Below, one piece after another: positions 46,008 through 54,765 of a DNA stretch of 64,000 nt. A model generated the notes under the pieces. That model saw nothing but the letters and a program-made list of their open reading frames with translations. It did not search any database and had not been told where the DNA came from. How positions within the stretch are numbered: position 1 is the stretch's first letter; each line of letters begins with the position of its first letter. Source of the stretch: an uncultured Bryobacterales bacterium (GTDB lineage Bacteria > Acidobacteriota > Terriglobia > Bryobacterales > UBA6623); the NCBI GenBank assembly GCA_951813065.1, contig CATOTH010000010.1:248001-312000 (forward strand), read 5' to 3'. A program made the translations under genes and the position numbers.

Positions 46008-47468
46008 CTACCGCGACGAGAGCCGCCCGTAGGGTGGCTCGAAGTACTTCTCGATGATCCACTCGGGTTGCCATCGGTCCGGGTTTCGCTCCCTGCCGGT
46101 CAGGTCGATTTCCTTTGATTCCGGCTCGGGTACCTGCAGGGGGTCGTTGTCGCCGACTTTCTGCTGCCAGCTCCGCATCGATTCCATCATCGCTGCTATC
46201 CGGCCGGCGTGGGCTGGGTCCGACGCGAGGTTTCGCATTTCGTGCGGATCCGTCGCCAGGTCGAACAGCTGCGTATAGTCGGTCTTGGGGTATCGAATCA
46301 GCTTCCAGCGGTCGTCGCGAACGGCCCTCATCACGTCGCGGAATGATGTGAAGATCGAGTCCCGCACGGAGTCCGTCTCTCCACGCCAAACAGGCGCCAG
46401 GTCGTACCCGTCCGTGCCGTCCGGAACTTCCACCCCGGCCAGTGCGCAAAGCGTCGGGAAGATGTCCAGCAGATAGCACAACGCGTCCGACTCGTCACCT
46501 TGCGGCACCCCCGGACCCGAGAACACCAACGGCGCCCCCATCGAGTGCTCGTAGAGGTTCTGCTTTCCGAGCAGGCCATGGCTTCCGACTGCCAGGCCGT
46601 GGTCGGCCGTGTACACGATGATCGTGTTGTCGGCGTGCGGCCCGGCCGCGAGTTCGCGGAGGATTCGCCCGACCTGCCGGTCAAGCTGCGTGATCAGCCC
46701 GTAGTACTCGGACAGCTGGTCCTGGACCACGGTCCTGGTGCGCGGCCAGGGGCCGAGGCTCTCGTCGCGCAGGGTCATGTGCCCGTTGTTGAACGGATGC
46801 TGGGGCGCGAAATTCGGCGGCAGCGGAGGCGGGTTTCGGTAGTACATCCGCCGGTATTTGGGCGGCGGGTTGCGCGGGTCGTGCGGCGCGGTGAAAGCGA
46901 CGTACGCGAAGAACGGCTGCTCCTCCCTGTAGTTGCGCAGGAAATCGATCGCGGCGTCCGCGAACAGCGTGCTCGAGAATCGGACGCCCTCGCGCTCCTC
47001 CGTGAGCTCGCCGTCCTGGCCGAGGTCGACGAGCGGGACCTTGAGGTGGTCCGACATGCCCCCGATCATGATGTTGCGGCCCTGCTGGAAACTCTTGAGC
47101 CACGACTCCCGGCCGTTGTGCCACTTTCCGGTGGCGAAGGTCGCGAAGCCGTTACGACCGAGCAGCTGACCCAGGGTCGTCTCGCCCTCCATGTCCATTG
47201 GGATGCGGAAATAGCTCTTGCCCGTGTTCAGCATCGCGCGGCTGGGAACGCAAACTGCCCCTCCTCGGGAACCCAGGCAGTACGTGCGCCGGAAACTGAA
47301 GCCCTCGGCGACGAGCCGGTCAATGTTGGGCGTGCGGATGTAGGGGTTGCCGTGGGCGCCGATCGTGTCGGGACGCTGGTCGTCGGCGAACAGCAGGAGG
47401 ATATTCGGTGTCTGGGCCTGGATGGCGCAAGCGCAGGCCAGCGGCAGAATCAGATGCCAGAGTTTCAT
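46008..47468 (-). CDS. Secreted sulfatase (type I)
   Basis: The 486-aa protein has a signal peptide (MKLWHLILPLACACAIQAQ), metal-binding NILLLFADDQRPD, and the formylglycine signature C73 in CVPSRAMLNTG (CxPSR). GKWHNGRESW, APHDPRNPPP and DHGLAVGSHGLLGKQNLYEH supply further metal and sulfate ligands. It hydrolyses sulfate esters of polysaccharides after conversion of Cys73 by a formylglycine-generating enzyme not seen here. The ATG at 47468 is chosen for the signal peptide. It is divergent from a second sulfatase across a 32-base gap. Confidence 0.92.
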   Translation of the reverse strand: MKLWHLILPLACACAIQAQTPNILLLFADDQRPDTIGAHGNPYIRTPNIDRLVAEGFSFRRTYCLGSRGGAVCVPSRAMLNTGKSYFRIPMDMEGETTLGQLLGRNGFATFATGKWHNGRESWLKSFQQGRNIMIGGMSDHLKVPLVDLGQDGELTEEREGVRFSSTLFADAAIDFLRNYREEQPFFAYVAFTAPHDPRNPPPKYRRMYYRNPPPLPPNFAPQHPFNNGHMTLRDESLGPWPRTRTVVQDQLSEYYGLITQLDRQVGRILRELAAGPHADNTIIVYTADHGLAVGSHGLLGKQNLYEHSMGAPLVFSGPGVPQGDESDALCYLLDIFPTLCALAGVEVPDGTDGYDLAPVWRGETDSVRDSIFTSFRDVMRAVRDDRWKLIRYPKTDYTQLFDLATDPHEMRNLASDPAHAGRIAAMMESMRSWQQKVGDNDPLQVPEPESKEIDLTGRERNPDRWQPEWIIEKYFEPPYGRLSSR

Positions 47469-47482
47469 GGGAATTGCCGCCC

Positions 47483-47490
47483 AGTATACT
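47483..47490. promoter_or_regulatory. Palindromic -10-like element between divergent sulfatases
   Basis: AGTATACT is a perfect palindrome, so TATACT (five of six consensus bases) can be read on both strands. It lies 10 bases before the plus-strand ATG (47501) and 14 before the minus-strand ATG (47468). A shared bidirectional -10 would explain how both genes are expressed from a 32-base gap. Confidence 0.45.
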
Positions 47491-47500
47491 CGTAGCCGAC

Positions 47501-49012
47501 ATGCGGATATTGATGTACGTTGCGGCACTGGCTGCGGTCCCTGTCGCGGGTTCGGCCGCGGACCGGCCGAACATCCTGTTCCTGATGTCCGACGACCACG
47601 CTGCGCACGCGCTCGGTGCGTACGACGGGCGCCTGGCGAAACTGGATCCGACCCCAGCTCTGGACGGCCTCGCACGGGACGGGATGCTCTTCGAGAATGC
47701 TTTCTGCACCAACTCGATCTGCACGCCGAGCCGGGCGACGCTACTGACCGGACAGTACAGCCACGTGAATCGGGTGACAACGTTGAGCGGCCACCTGGAA
47801 GGGGACCGCCAGTACGTCGCCAACCTGATTCGTGATGCCGGTTACCAGACCGCGATGATCGGCAAGTGGCACCTGAAGCGGGAGCCGTCGTTCGACTACT
47901 ACTGCGTTCTGCCGGGCCAGGGATCGTACTTCAACCCCGTGATGCGAGAGTCGGGCCGGCCGTGGCCGGACAACTTGCGGCGGTTTTCCGGATACGACTC
48001 ATCACACTCATCGGACGCGATCGTCAAGGCGTCGATCGAGTGGCTCGCAAGGAGGGACAGGAAACGCCCGTTCTTCCTGATGCACCATTTCAAGGCGCCG
48101 CACGACAATTTCGAAAATGCCGAGAGGTACGATTTCCTGTACGAAGACGCCTCGGTCCCGGAGCCGGCCAGCCTCTGGAAGGTGCCCAACCACGGCTCCG
48201 TCTCGACAGACGGAGCGGGTACGTCGATCGGCAAGCGCAATGCCCGGCGCAACATGGGCCATCACATGTTCGTCGATCCCGAACTCGGAGCCGAGGCGTA
48301 CAAGCGGACAGCGTATCAGCGCTACCTGAAGAAATACCTCCGCACCGTGCGGGGAGTCGATGACGGCGTTGCGCGGCTGCTGGCGTTCCTGGAGGAGGAT
48401 GGCGTGCTGGACAACACCGTGGTGCTGTACACCTCCGACCAGGGGTTCATGCTGGGAGAGCATGACTACATCGACAAGCGCTGGATGTACGAAGAGTCGC
48501 AGCGTATCCCTCTGTTAGTCCGGTACCCGGGAGCCGTCGCGGCCGGCTCGCGCAACGACGACTTGGTAAACAACACCGATCTGGCCCCGACCCTCCTCGA
48601 ACTCGCCGGCGTGACACCGCCGTCGTTCATGCAGGGCCGCAGTGTTGTGCCGTTGCTGAAGGGGCGGCGGCTGGAGGACTGGCGCGAGGCCACCTACTAC
48701 CGGTACTGGATGAACTATGCCCACCATGACGTGCCCGCTCACTACGGGATCCGCACCAAGGAATTCAAGTTGATCTTCTTCTACGGCCTGCCGCTAGACG
48801 CGCCCGGAGCCAGGGAGTCGACGACCACGCCCGGATGGGAACTCTACGACCTGAGAAGGGACCCTCGCGAAGCGCGGAACGTCTACGGGGATCCGGCCTA
48901 CGCGGAAGAGACCCGGAGACTGAAGCACGAACTGTTACGCATCAAGGCCGAAATCGGCGATACCGACGAGAAGTACCCGGAACTGATGGCGATCCGGCAG
49001 CAGCATTGGTAG
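47501..49012 (+). CDS. Secreted sulfatase (type I)
   Basis: The 503-aa protein has a signal peptide (MRILMYVAALAAVPVAGSAA), NILFLMSDDHAAHALGAYDG, formylglycine site C74 in CTPSRATLLTG, IGKWHLKREPSFDYYCVLPG, HHFKAPHDNFENAERY and SDQGFMLGEHDYIDKRWMYE. The C-terminal subdomain ends in RNVYGDPAYAEETRRLK. It resembles sulfatases of the choline-sulfatase/N-sulfoglucosamine type that act on sulfated glycans. No Shine-Dalgarno is seen before the ATG; a -10-like TATACT ends ten bases upstream. It differs enough from its divergent neighbour to suggest different substrates. Confidence 0.92.
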   Translation: MRILMYVAALAAVPVAGSAADRPNILFLMSDDHAAHALGAYDGRLAKLDPTPALDGLARDGMLFENAFCTNSICTPSRATLLTGQYSHVNRVTTLSGHLEGDRQYVANLIRDAGYQTAMIGKWHLKREPSFDYYCVLPGQGSYFNPVMRESGRPWPDNLRRFSGYDSSHSSDAIVKASIEWLARRDRKRPFFLMHHFKAPHDNFENAERYDFLYEDASVPEPASLWKVPNHGSVSTDGAGTSIGKRNARRNMGHHMFVDPELGAEAYKRTAYQRYLKKYLRTVRGVDDGVARLLAFLEEDGVLDNTVVLYTSDQGFMLGEHDYIDKRWMYEESQRIPLLVRYPGAVAAGSRNDDLVNNTDLAPTLLELAGVTPPSFMQGRSVVPLLKGRRLEDWREATYYRYWMNYAHHDVPAHYGIRTKEFKLIFFYGLPLDAPGARESTTTPGWELYDLRRDPREARNVYGDPAYAEETRRLKHELLRIKAEIGDTDEKYPELMAIRQQHW

Positions 49013-49060
49013 GTCGGTACCGGGAAGCTACATCGGCCGCCGTGCGAAACTGAGGCTGCG

Positions 49061-50038
49061 GTGATTTCCGGGCTGTTCCGCTTGATGGCCGTCGCGGCGC
49101 TGGTCTGCATGCTGGCGGACGCCGAGTCGCTTTCGCTCCACGGCACCGTCGAACCGCGGTTGGATCGGGGCCTCGCGGCGATTTCCGCGGTCAACAGCCC
49201 GTATTACGACGAGGTTGCGGTCCGAAGCAGCCAGTTCGTGTTTCGCAGGCTCGCGCCGGGAGCGTACGCGCTGACCGTCATGGATCCCGAATGGGGAGTC
49301 ACCCGCAAGACCGTGCAGGTCACGCCGTCGTTTGCCGACGGCAGCGGGAGGGTTCGGATCGAAGTCGACCTGGAACGGTCGGACGCCGCGCGGTCGAGAC
49401 GGATACAGCAAGAGGGAACGGTCTCGGTCGGGGCCCTGAAGGTCTCGGCGAAGGCGAAGGAGGCTCGGCGCAAGGCGCAGGCCAGGCTTCGGCGAGGTGA
49501 CGAGGCCGGTGGAGTCGAACTGCTGCTCAGGGCGGTCGAGATCTCGCCCTCCTATTCGGAGGTCTGGAACGAGCTGGGCACGATCTCATACAAGGCCGGC
49601 CGATACGTGGAAGCCGAGGAGCGATTCCACAAGGCCCTTGAGTACGACCCGCTCGCCTACGCACCCATGGTGAACATGGGGGGTGCGCTGCTCTCCCAGA
49701 ATCGGTTCGACGACGCGCTCAGCTTCAACCTGATGGCCCGCAGCATGCAACCCGAGGACGCTCTGGCCAATTCACAGCTCGGCATGAACTTCTTCTACAA
49801 GGGACAGTACCAGAAGGCGCGCGAGTTTCTGCTTCGAGCCAAGGAAGTCGATCCATCGCATTTCAGCATTCCGCAACTCTTCCTCGCCGAGATCTACACG
49901 AAACAGGGAGATCTGTCGGAGGCGCGCGCGGAACTCGAGGAGATCTTGCGTCTGCATCCCGACTCGCCGGTGAGGGCTGTCGTCGCCGACGCCCTGCGAC
50001 GGCTCGAGGCGGAACTGCCGCTTCCCGACACTCGTTGA
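49061..50038 (+). CDS. Exported TPR-repeat protein with N-terminal beta domain
   Basis: The 325-aa protein has a signal peptide (MISGLFRLMAVAALVCMLAD), a carboxypeptidase-regulatory-like beta-sandwich (residues about 25-110; FVFRRLAPGAYALTVMDPEW), and three to four TPR repeats (SEVWNELGTISYKAGRYVEA, YAPMVNMGGALLSQNRFDDA, ALANSQLGMNFFYKGQYQKA, PQLFLAEIYTKQGDLSEARA). TPR arrays bind protein partners, here probably in the periplasm. The start is GTG with GAGG upstream. It is the last clearly chromosomal gene before the mobile region. Confidence 0.75.
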   Translation: MISGLFRLMAVAALVCMLADAESLSLHGTVEPRLDRGLAAISAVNSPYYDEVAVRSSQFVFRRLAPGAYALTVMDPEWGVTRKTVQVTPSFADGSGRVRIEVDLERSDAARSRRIQQEGTVSVGALKVSAKAKEARRKAQARLRRGDEAGGVELLLRAVEISPSYSEVWNELGTISYKAGRYVEAEERFHKALEYDPLAYAPMVNMGGALLSQNRFDDALSFNLMARSMQPEDALANSQLGMNFFYKGQYQKAREFLLRAKEVDPSHFSIPQLFLAEIYTKQGDLSEARAELEEILRLHPDSPVRAVVADALRRLEAELPLPDTR

Positions 50039-50275
50039 CCCTGCCCGGACCCTGCGCCGGTTGGGACCGACTCGACCGCCGTACGGGCCACCAGTTCGGC
50101 CTAGTCGCAGCTGTTCGTGGGGATGACACCCTCGGGCGATTCTCGCGCGAAACCCCGACCGGGCCGCCATCGTAGGCCGTGCGGAGCTCTGACGGAATCA
50201 GTGCTCAGCAAGTTCTGGTGCCTAGCGACCGGACACACTTAACGCAGGCACGGTGTTCTGTGTAGAACGGGGTTA

Positions 50276-51520
50276 GTGCGGGTAGGCCTCCGTATTTTCC
50301 GTCCGCAGACGATCGCTTGGCTGCGAGAGGCCTTGCAGCGAGGCCAGCTGTCGCGCGCGGCCCTGGGTCGCGGGATCTGCGAGCGGGAGGACTGGCGCAA
50401 TCCCAAAGGCGAGTATTGCACGGCCTCGGCGCGCACGGTGCTGCCTACGCTGGCCGCCCAACTGGACCTGCCACTGCCTGAGGCCCAGCCGGGTCCACCC
50501 GCCTGTCGCCCGCGGTCCAGCCCGGACCCGCCGGGGCCGTCGACCGGCTTCACCGGCTCGCTGGCGGAACTCGGCGAGGTCAGCGTGCACTGGGCCCGCA
50601 CCGCGGCGCAGCGGCGGCTGTGCGCCGCACTGCTCGGCCAGCACCATCCGCTGGGTCCGACCCGGGCCCACGGCTGTCGGCTGAGCTATCTGCTGGCAGC
50701 CGCTGGCGGGCCGCTGGGTGTGCTCTCGTTCGTGGCGGCGCCGTTCCGGCTGGGGCCGCGCGATGCCTTCCTGGGGTGGGACGACCGCACGCGCGGAGCG
50801 CACATCGAGCGGATCCTGAGCCACGACCGCTTTGTGCTGGTCGCGGGCGTGCAGGTCAAGAACCTGGCCTCGCACGTGTGGGGCAAGACGCTCCAGAGAC
50901 TGGCCCGGGACTGGCAGCGGGCACACGGCGTGCGGCCCTGGATGGTGGAGACCTGTGTGCAAAGTTCGCGGCCGGGCACGAGTTACAAGGCGGCCGGCTG
51001 GCAGTGCGTGGGAGCCACGCGGGGGCGGCCGCCGGGAGCGGGCGGAGCGGTGGAGGCGAAGACGGTCTGGCTGCGGGGTTTGGAGCCGGACTGGCAGCAA
51101 AAGCTGTGCCAGCAGCCGGAGCAGACGCTGGGGCAGTACCCGGAGCTGGTGCATGATCACAGCTCAAGCCACGGCTCCCCTTGTGCGACCGTCTTCATAA
51201 CCACTCACCATCACGTCCCCGAGCATAGGCACCGCCTCGGTGGAATGTGGAGGGGCGAGGGCCGTGAACAGCGACACGATCACACCGGCACGGCCACGAG
51301 CGTCTCAGCGTCGTTAGGCGTGGCCGTGCCGGTGTCGCCTGAGGGTGGTTCGGTCGGCGTTTCCAAGAAGGTTCCTCTCTGTCGGGTGTCGCCCGCGTTG
51401 GCATTACGTTCGCGCCCTGTGACGAGAGCGGCTCGCCTAACTAGTTACCAATCGGAAGCGGGCATCGAGCGCCGGGGGCGCTGGAGGAGTGGGACATCGC
51501 GGATCGGCGATTCAGTGTAA
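50276..51520 (+). CDS. DruA-like (DUF4338) protein, truncated, with unrelated C-terminal tail
   Basis: Residues 1 to about 290 form a DUF4338 domain, the fold of DruA in Druantia anti-phage systems and of the N-terminal half of some IS4 transposases: LSRAALGRGICEREDWRNPK, PLGPTRAHGCRLSYLLAAAG, RDAFLGWDDRTRGAHIERIL, GVQVKNLASHVWGK, RPWMVETCVQSSRPGTSYKA and AGWQCVGATRGR. The related gene at 53038 continues into a transposase domain; this copy loses similarity after about 51150 and runs on through unrelated sequence to 51520. No other Druantia genes are present, so it is more likely an insertion-sequence relic than a defence gene. The start is GTG. Confidence 0.65.
   Translation: MRVGLRIFRPQTIAWLREALQRGQLSRAALGRGICEREDWRNPKGEYCTASARTVLPTLAAQLDLPLPEAQPGPPACRPRSSPDPPGPSTGFTGSLAELGEVSVHWARTAAQRRLCAALLGQHHPLGPTRAHGCRLSYLLAAAGGPLGVLSFVAAPFRLGPRDAFLGWDDRTRGAHIERILSHDRFVLVAGVQVKNLASHVWGKTLQRLARDWQRAHGVRPWMVETCVQSSRPGTSYKAAGWQCVGATRGRPPGAGGAVEAKTVWLRGLEPDWQQKLCQQPEQTLGQYPELVHDHSSSHGSPCATVFITTHHHVPEHRHRLGGMWRGEGREQRHDHTGTATSVSASLGVAVPVSPEGGSVGVSKKVPLCRVSPALALRSRPVTRAARLTSYQSEAGIERRGRWRSGTSRIGDSV
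51282..51335. repeat. 17-bp perfect inverted repeat (hairpin)
   Basis: ACACCGGCACGGCCACG (51282-51298) pairs with CGTGGCCGTGCCGGTGT (51319-51335) across a 20-base loop. It lies in the 51150-51558 stretch where no gene can be supported, downstream of the DUF4338 homology. There is no T-tract on either side. Confidence 0.85.
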
Positions 51521-51558
51521 GTTAAGCGGTGGGCTTCGTGCTCATTCGTCAGCGTTAC

Positions 51559-51587
51559 TTGACAAACGAACCGGAAAACCATATTAT
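51559..51587 (+). promoter_or_regulatory. Strong sigma-70-like promoter of the abiE operon
   Basis: TTGACA (51559-51564, full consensus) and TATTAT (51582-51587, five of six) are separated by exactly 17 bases in a local AT-rich patch. Predicted transcription starts near 51594, leaving a leader of about 100 bases before abiEi. AbiEi antitoxins normally repress such promoters. Confidence 0.65.
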
Positions 51588-51696
51588 AACTATGGGATTT
51601 CTGTGAGAACTGCAAACGCACATGTCCTCGGTTCCCCGGGACAACAGCACGGAAGACCCATAACTTAATTCTGGGAAATACGACAGGAAGTCAAGT

Positions 51697-52512
51697 GTGC
51701 CCGTCGTGAAGCATGAGCCGTTCTTCCGTCAGCATCCGGTTTTCACCGCGGAGGATCTGGCCGCCCATCTTGCGTCCCGTGGTGCAGTCGGGTGCCGAGG
51801 CCAGGAAGCACTTCTGGCTTACTACACCAAGGCCAGCCGCGTCATCCGCGTGCGGCGTGGGCTTTATGCCGTAGTTCCTTCGGGAGCCGAACCCGAGTCC
51901 TATCCGGTCGACCCGTATCTCATTGCCGCGAAGCTGACCCCGGATGCGGTGCTTTCCCATCACACCGCACTCGAGTTTCATGGCCGGGCCTAGTCGGCCT
52001 GGAATCAACTGATCTACTCCGCATCCCGGCCGATCGGATCCCTCACGTTCCGCTCGCACGGGTTCCGAGGCGCCAAATTTCCCGAGGCGCTTCGCCGCTC
52101 CGGGACGGAACACTTTGACGTGCTGGGCCGTGAGCGCTCAGGTGTGGGTGTGCGAGTTGCCAGCCTGGAAAGGACGCTGGTGGACGTCCTGCATCGCCCG
52201 AATCTGTCGGGAGGCTGGGAGGAGATCTGGCGTTCCCTGGAATCGGTCGAGTTCTTCAACTTCGACCGGGTAGTGGAGTATGTGCTTCTGCTCGGTAACG
52301 CGACGACGGCCGCAAAGGTGGGGTTTTTCCTCGAGCAACACCGCGATGGCCTGATGGTCGAGGAGTGCCATCTCCGGCCGCTTCGCGAGCGCCGACCGCG
52401 ACAACCGCACTACCTGGACCGTAACGGGCGAAAGCCCGGATGCCTGATGGCGGATTGGAACCTCGTGGTTCCGAACGACGTGCTCGAACGGTCGTGGGGG
52501 AAGGTCCTGTGA
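51697..52512 (+). pseudogene. AbiEi-type antitoxin gene with in-frame amber codon
   Basis: A GTG start with AGGAAG upstream opens FFRQHPVFTAEDLAAHLASR, the AbiEi winged-helix domain, then VIRVRRGLYAVVPSGAEPES and LTPDAVLSHHTALEFHGRA. TAG at 51991-51993 stops this 98-residue product. The same frame continues for 173 codons: SAWNQLIYSASRPIGSLTFR, VRVASLERTLVDVLHRPNLS, GLMVEECHLRPLRERRPRQP, ending at 52512. Related antitoxins usually have a tyrosine or similar residue at the TAG position. The DNA-binding half could still be made, the toxin-neutralising half not. Confidence 0.75.
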
Positions 52513-53012
52513 GGATTTCTCCCGAGATCCTGACGGTGGAAGCCGAGGCAACCGGATTCAGGGCCGAGATGCTGGAGAAGTCGGTCCGGATGCTGGCCCT
52601 GCTCGACGCCATTCGCGATCATCCCCTGCTTGACGGGAAGCTTGCGCTCAAGGGCGGAACGGCTCTGAACCTGTTCGTGTTCAATGTCCCGAGATTGTCC
52701 GTGGACATCGATCTGAACTACGTGGGTGCCGCAAGCCGGGACGACATGCTGGAAGAGCGCCCCAAGATCGAAGCCGCGATCCAGGCCGTGTTTCGCCGCG
52801 AGGACTTCGCGGTTCGACGGATGCCCGAAGAACATGCTGGAGGGAAGTGGTCGATCCGCTATGCTGGCGCGTCAGGGCACAGCGGCCGGCTCGACGTGGA
52901 TCTGAATTTCATGTACCGCGTCCCCTTGTGGCCGGTCACGACCATGGATTCGCGCCCGCTCGGAAGTTGGCGCGCCCTGCCGATGCCACACAAGTTGACA
53001 CTTGACTTTTGA
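52509..53012 (+). pseudogene. AbiEii-type nucleotidyltransferase toxin, truncated by insertion
   Basis: GTG at 52509 overlaps the antitoxin stop (GTGA). The 167 residues include HPLLDGKLALKGGTALNLFV, the GGTALN motif, and LSVDIDLNYVGAASRDDMLE, the DID metal-binding pair of nucleotidyltransferase-fold type IV toxins, then GRLDVDLNFMYRVPLWPVTT. Similarity stops near SWRALPMP at about 52985, and the frame ends in seven unrelated residues at the left edge of the DUF4338-IS4 element. The normal protein has roughly 100 more residues, so the toxin is most likely inactive. Confidence 0.75.
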
Positions 53013-53037
53013 CATCGCTCTGTGCCATTTCTGGAGC

Positions 53038-54765
53038 ATGTATGAGCAACATCGGATCCCGACCACATTGGCGCGGGGCCCTGCGCTGATCCAGGTCCGC
53101 AAACTCGTGGCCGACGCGGGCGACGCCAGCCGCACCGAAATTGGCCGGCAGGTCTGCGCCCGGTTCGGATTCCTCGATGCCCACGGCAAGCCGCAGGTCG
53201 CCAGTTGCATGCAGGCCTTGCGCGCTCTCGCAGCCGCCCGCCAGATCGACTTGCCCGCGCCCCGGCACAACCGCCAGCGTGGCCGCCCGCGCCGCCTGGA
53301 CCGTCCCGTGCCCCCGCCCGTCGGCCTGCCCGCCCGGGTCGACCGGGTGCGCGACCTGCAACTCGTCGCGGTCCGCGACGAGCACCAGCGCCGCGTCTGG
53401 AACGAACTCATCGCCCGCGAGCATCCCCGCGGAGCTGTCCTCCACGCCGGAGCCCAGTTGCGCTACCTGCTGGTCTGCGAACATGGCGTGCTCGGCGCGC
53501 TCGGCTTCGCCGCGGCCGCTCTCACGCTGGCCGCCCGCGACGCCTTCATCGGCTGGGACCCCGCCACCCGCTCGCGCCACCTGCATCGCGTGCTCGGCCT
53601 GAGCCGCTTCCTGATCCGACCCTCCGCCGCCTGCCGCAATCTCGCCTCCAAGGCCCTCTCGCTGGCCCTGCGCCGGCTGCCCGACGACTGCCTGCGGCGC
53701 TACGGCTACCGCCCCCTGCTGGTGGAAACCTTTGTCTCTCAAGACCAAGCGGGCACCTCGCTGGCGGCCGCCAACTGGCAGCGCATCGGCGTGACCGCCG
53801 GGCGGGGCCGCTTGGCGGCCGCCGGCACGCAGGTGGACGTGAAGGCCATCTGGCTGTATCCGCTGGCGCGCAACTGGCGCGCGCAACTGGGCCTGCCAGC
53901 GCCGGGCGTGCCGGCGCTGGCACTGGGGGCGGGCCTGGCCTCCGGCGAGTGGGCGCACAACGAGTTCGGGACCGCGCCGCTGGGCGATGTACGCTTGACT
54001 CGGAGGCTGGTGCAGAGCGTGGAGATCCAGGCGGCAGCGCCCACCAAGTCGTTTCCCGGAGCGGCGCAGAAGGACTTGGCGGCAGTGCGGGGCTACTACC
54101 GGATGATCGACCAGCCGGCGGATTCGGAGGTGACGCCGGAGCACATCCTGGCGCCGCACCGGGAGCGCACGCTGCAGCGCATGCAGGGCCAGTCGGCAGT
54201 GCTGTGCATCCAGGACGGGACGGACCTGAATTTCGCGGAGCATCCGGGCTGCGTGGGACTGGGCCTGATCAGCAAGAACAAGGGCTCGGCGGGGACGCTG
54301 GGGATCCACATGCACTCGACGCTGGTGGTCAACGGGGAGGGGATCCCGTTGGGGGTGCCGCAGATCCAGTACGAGGCCCCGGACGGGCAGGCGGAGCAGG
54401 GCAAGCCGCTGGAGGAGCGCAAGACGATGCGCTGGATCCGGGGGTTGCGGGAGTGTGCGGAACTGGCGGAGCAGTTACAAGGGGTGCGGCCGGTAGCGGT
54501 GCTGGACCGGGAAGGGGACGTGTACGCGATCTTCGCCGAGCAGCGGCGGTTGGGGACGGTGGACCTGCTGGTGCGGGCGCAGCACGACCGGGTGCTGGGC
54601 AAGGGGGTGCCGAAGCTGTTCGAGGCGGTGCGGCAGGAGGCCGCGCAGGGGCGTTTGGAGATTCACGTGGCGCGGCAGAGCGCGCGGCGGTCGAGCCGCG
54701 GGCAGCCGGGCCGGCCGGCGCGCGAGGAACGCGTGGCGGAGGTGGATCTGAGATGGCAGTGTTGA
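53038..54765 (+). CDS. DUF4338-IS4 transposase fusion, C-terminus missing
   Basis: The 575-aa protein starts at ATG 53038 (GGAG upstream). Residues about 15-300 are DUF4338 (RDAFIGWDPATRSRHLHRVL, NLASKALSLALRRLPDDCLR, RPLLVETFVSQDQAGTSLAA, NWQRIGVTAGRGR). Residues about 310-375 are a Tn5-like DNA-binding domain (EFGTAPLGDVRLTRRLVQSV, AAVRGYYRMIDQP). Then comes an IS4 RNase-H-fold domain (AVLCIQDGTDLNFAEHPGCV, GIHMHSTLVVNGEGIPLGVP, PVAVLDREGDVYAIFAEQ) with the first two acidic catalytic positions. It stops after AEVDLRWQC, before the YREK region with the catalytic glutamate, so it is truncated by about 130 residues. It interrupts abiEii. Confidence 0.82.
   Translation: MYEQHRIPTTLARGPALIQVRKLVADAGDASRTEIGRQVCARFGFLDAHGKPQVASCMQALRALAAARQIDLPAPRHNRQRGRPRRLDRPVPPPVGLPARVDRVRDLQLVAVRDEHQRRVWNELIAREHPRGAVLHAGAQLRYLLVCEHGVLGALGFAAAALTLAARDAFIGWDPATRSRHLHRVLGLSRFLIRPSAACRNLASKALSLALRRLPDDCLRRYGYRPLLVETFVSQDQAGTSLAAANWQRIGVTAGRGRLAAAGTQVDVKAIWLYPLARNWRAQLGLPAPGVPALALGAGLASGEWAHNEFGTAPLGDVRLTRRLVQSVEIQAAAPTKSFPGAAQKDLAAVRGYYRMIDQPADSEVTPEHILAPHRERTLQRMQGQSAVLCIQDGTDLNFAEHPGCVGLGLISKNKGSAGTLGIHMHSTLVVNGEGIPLGVPQIQYEAPDGQAEQGKPLEERKTMRWIRGLRECAELAEQLQGVRPVAVLDREGDVYAIFAEQRRLGTVDLLVRAQHDRVLGKGVPKLFEAVRQEAAQGRLEIHVARQSARRSSRGQPGRPAREERVAEVDLRWQC

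Noticed and set aside
51313-51440. GTTAGGC and GCCTAAC resembling integron attC core sites
   Set aside because: They are in the wrong mutual order for an attC, one lies in a hairpin loop and arm, and no integrase or cassettes are nearby.
50276-54765. A complete Druantia defence system
   Set aside because: Only DruA-like domains are present; the large DruE-type helicase and other components are absent, and one copy is clearly part of a transposase.
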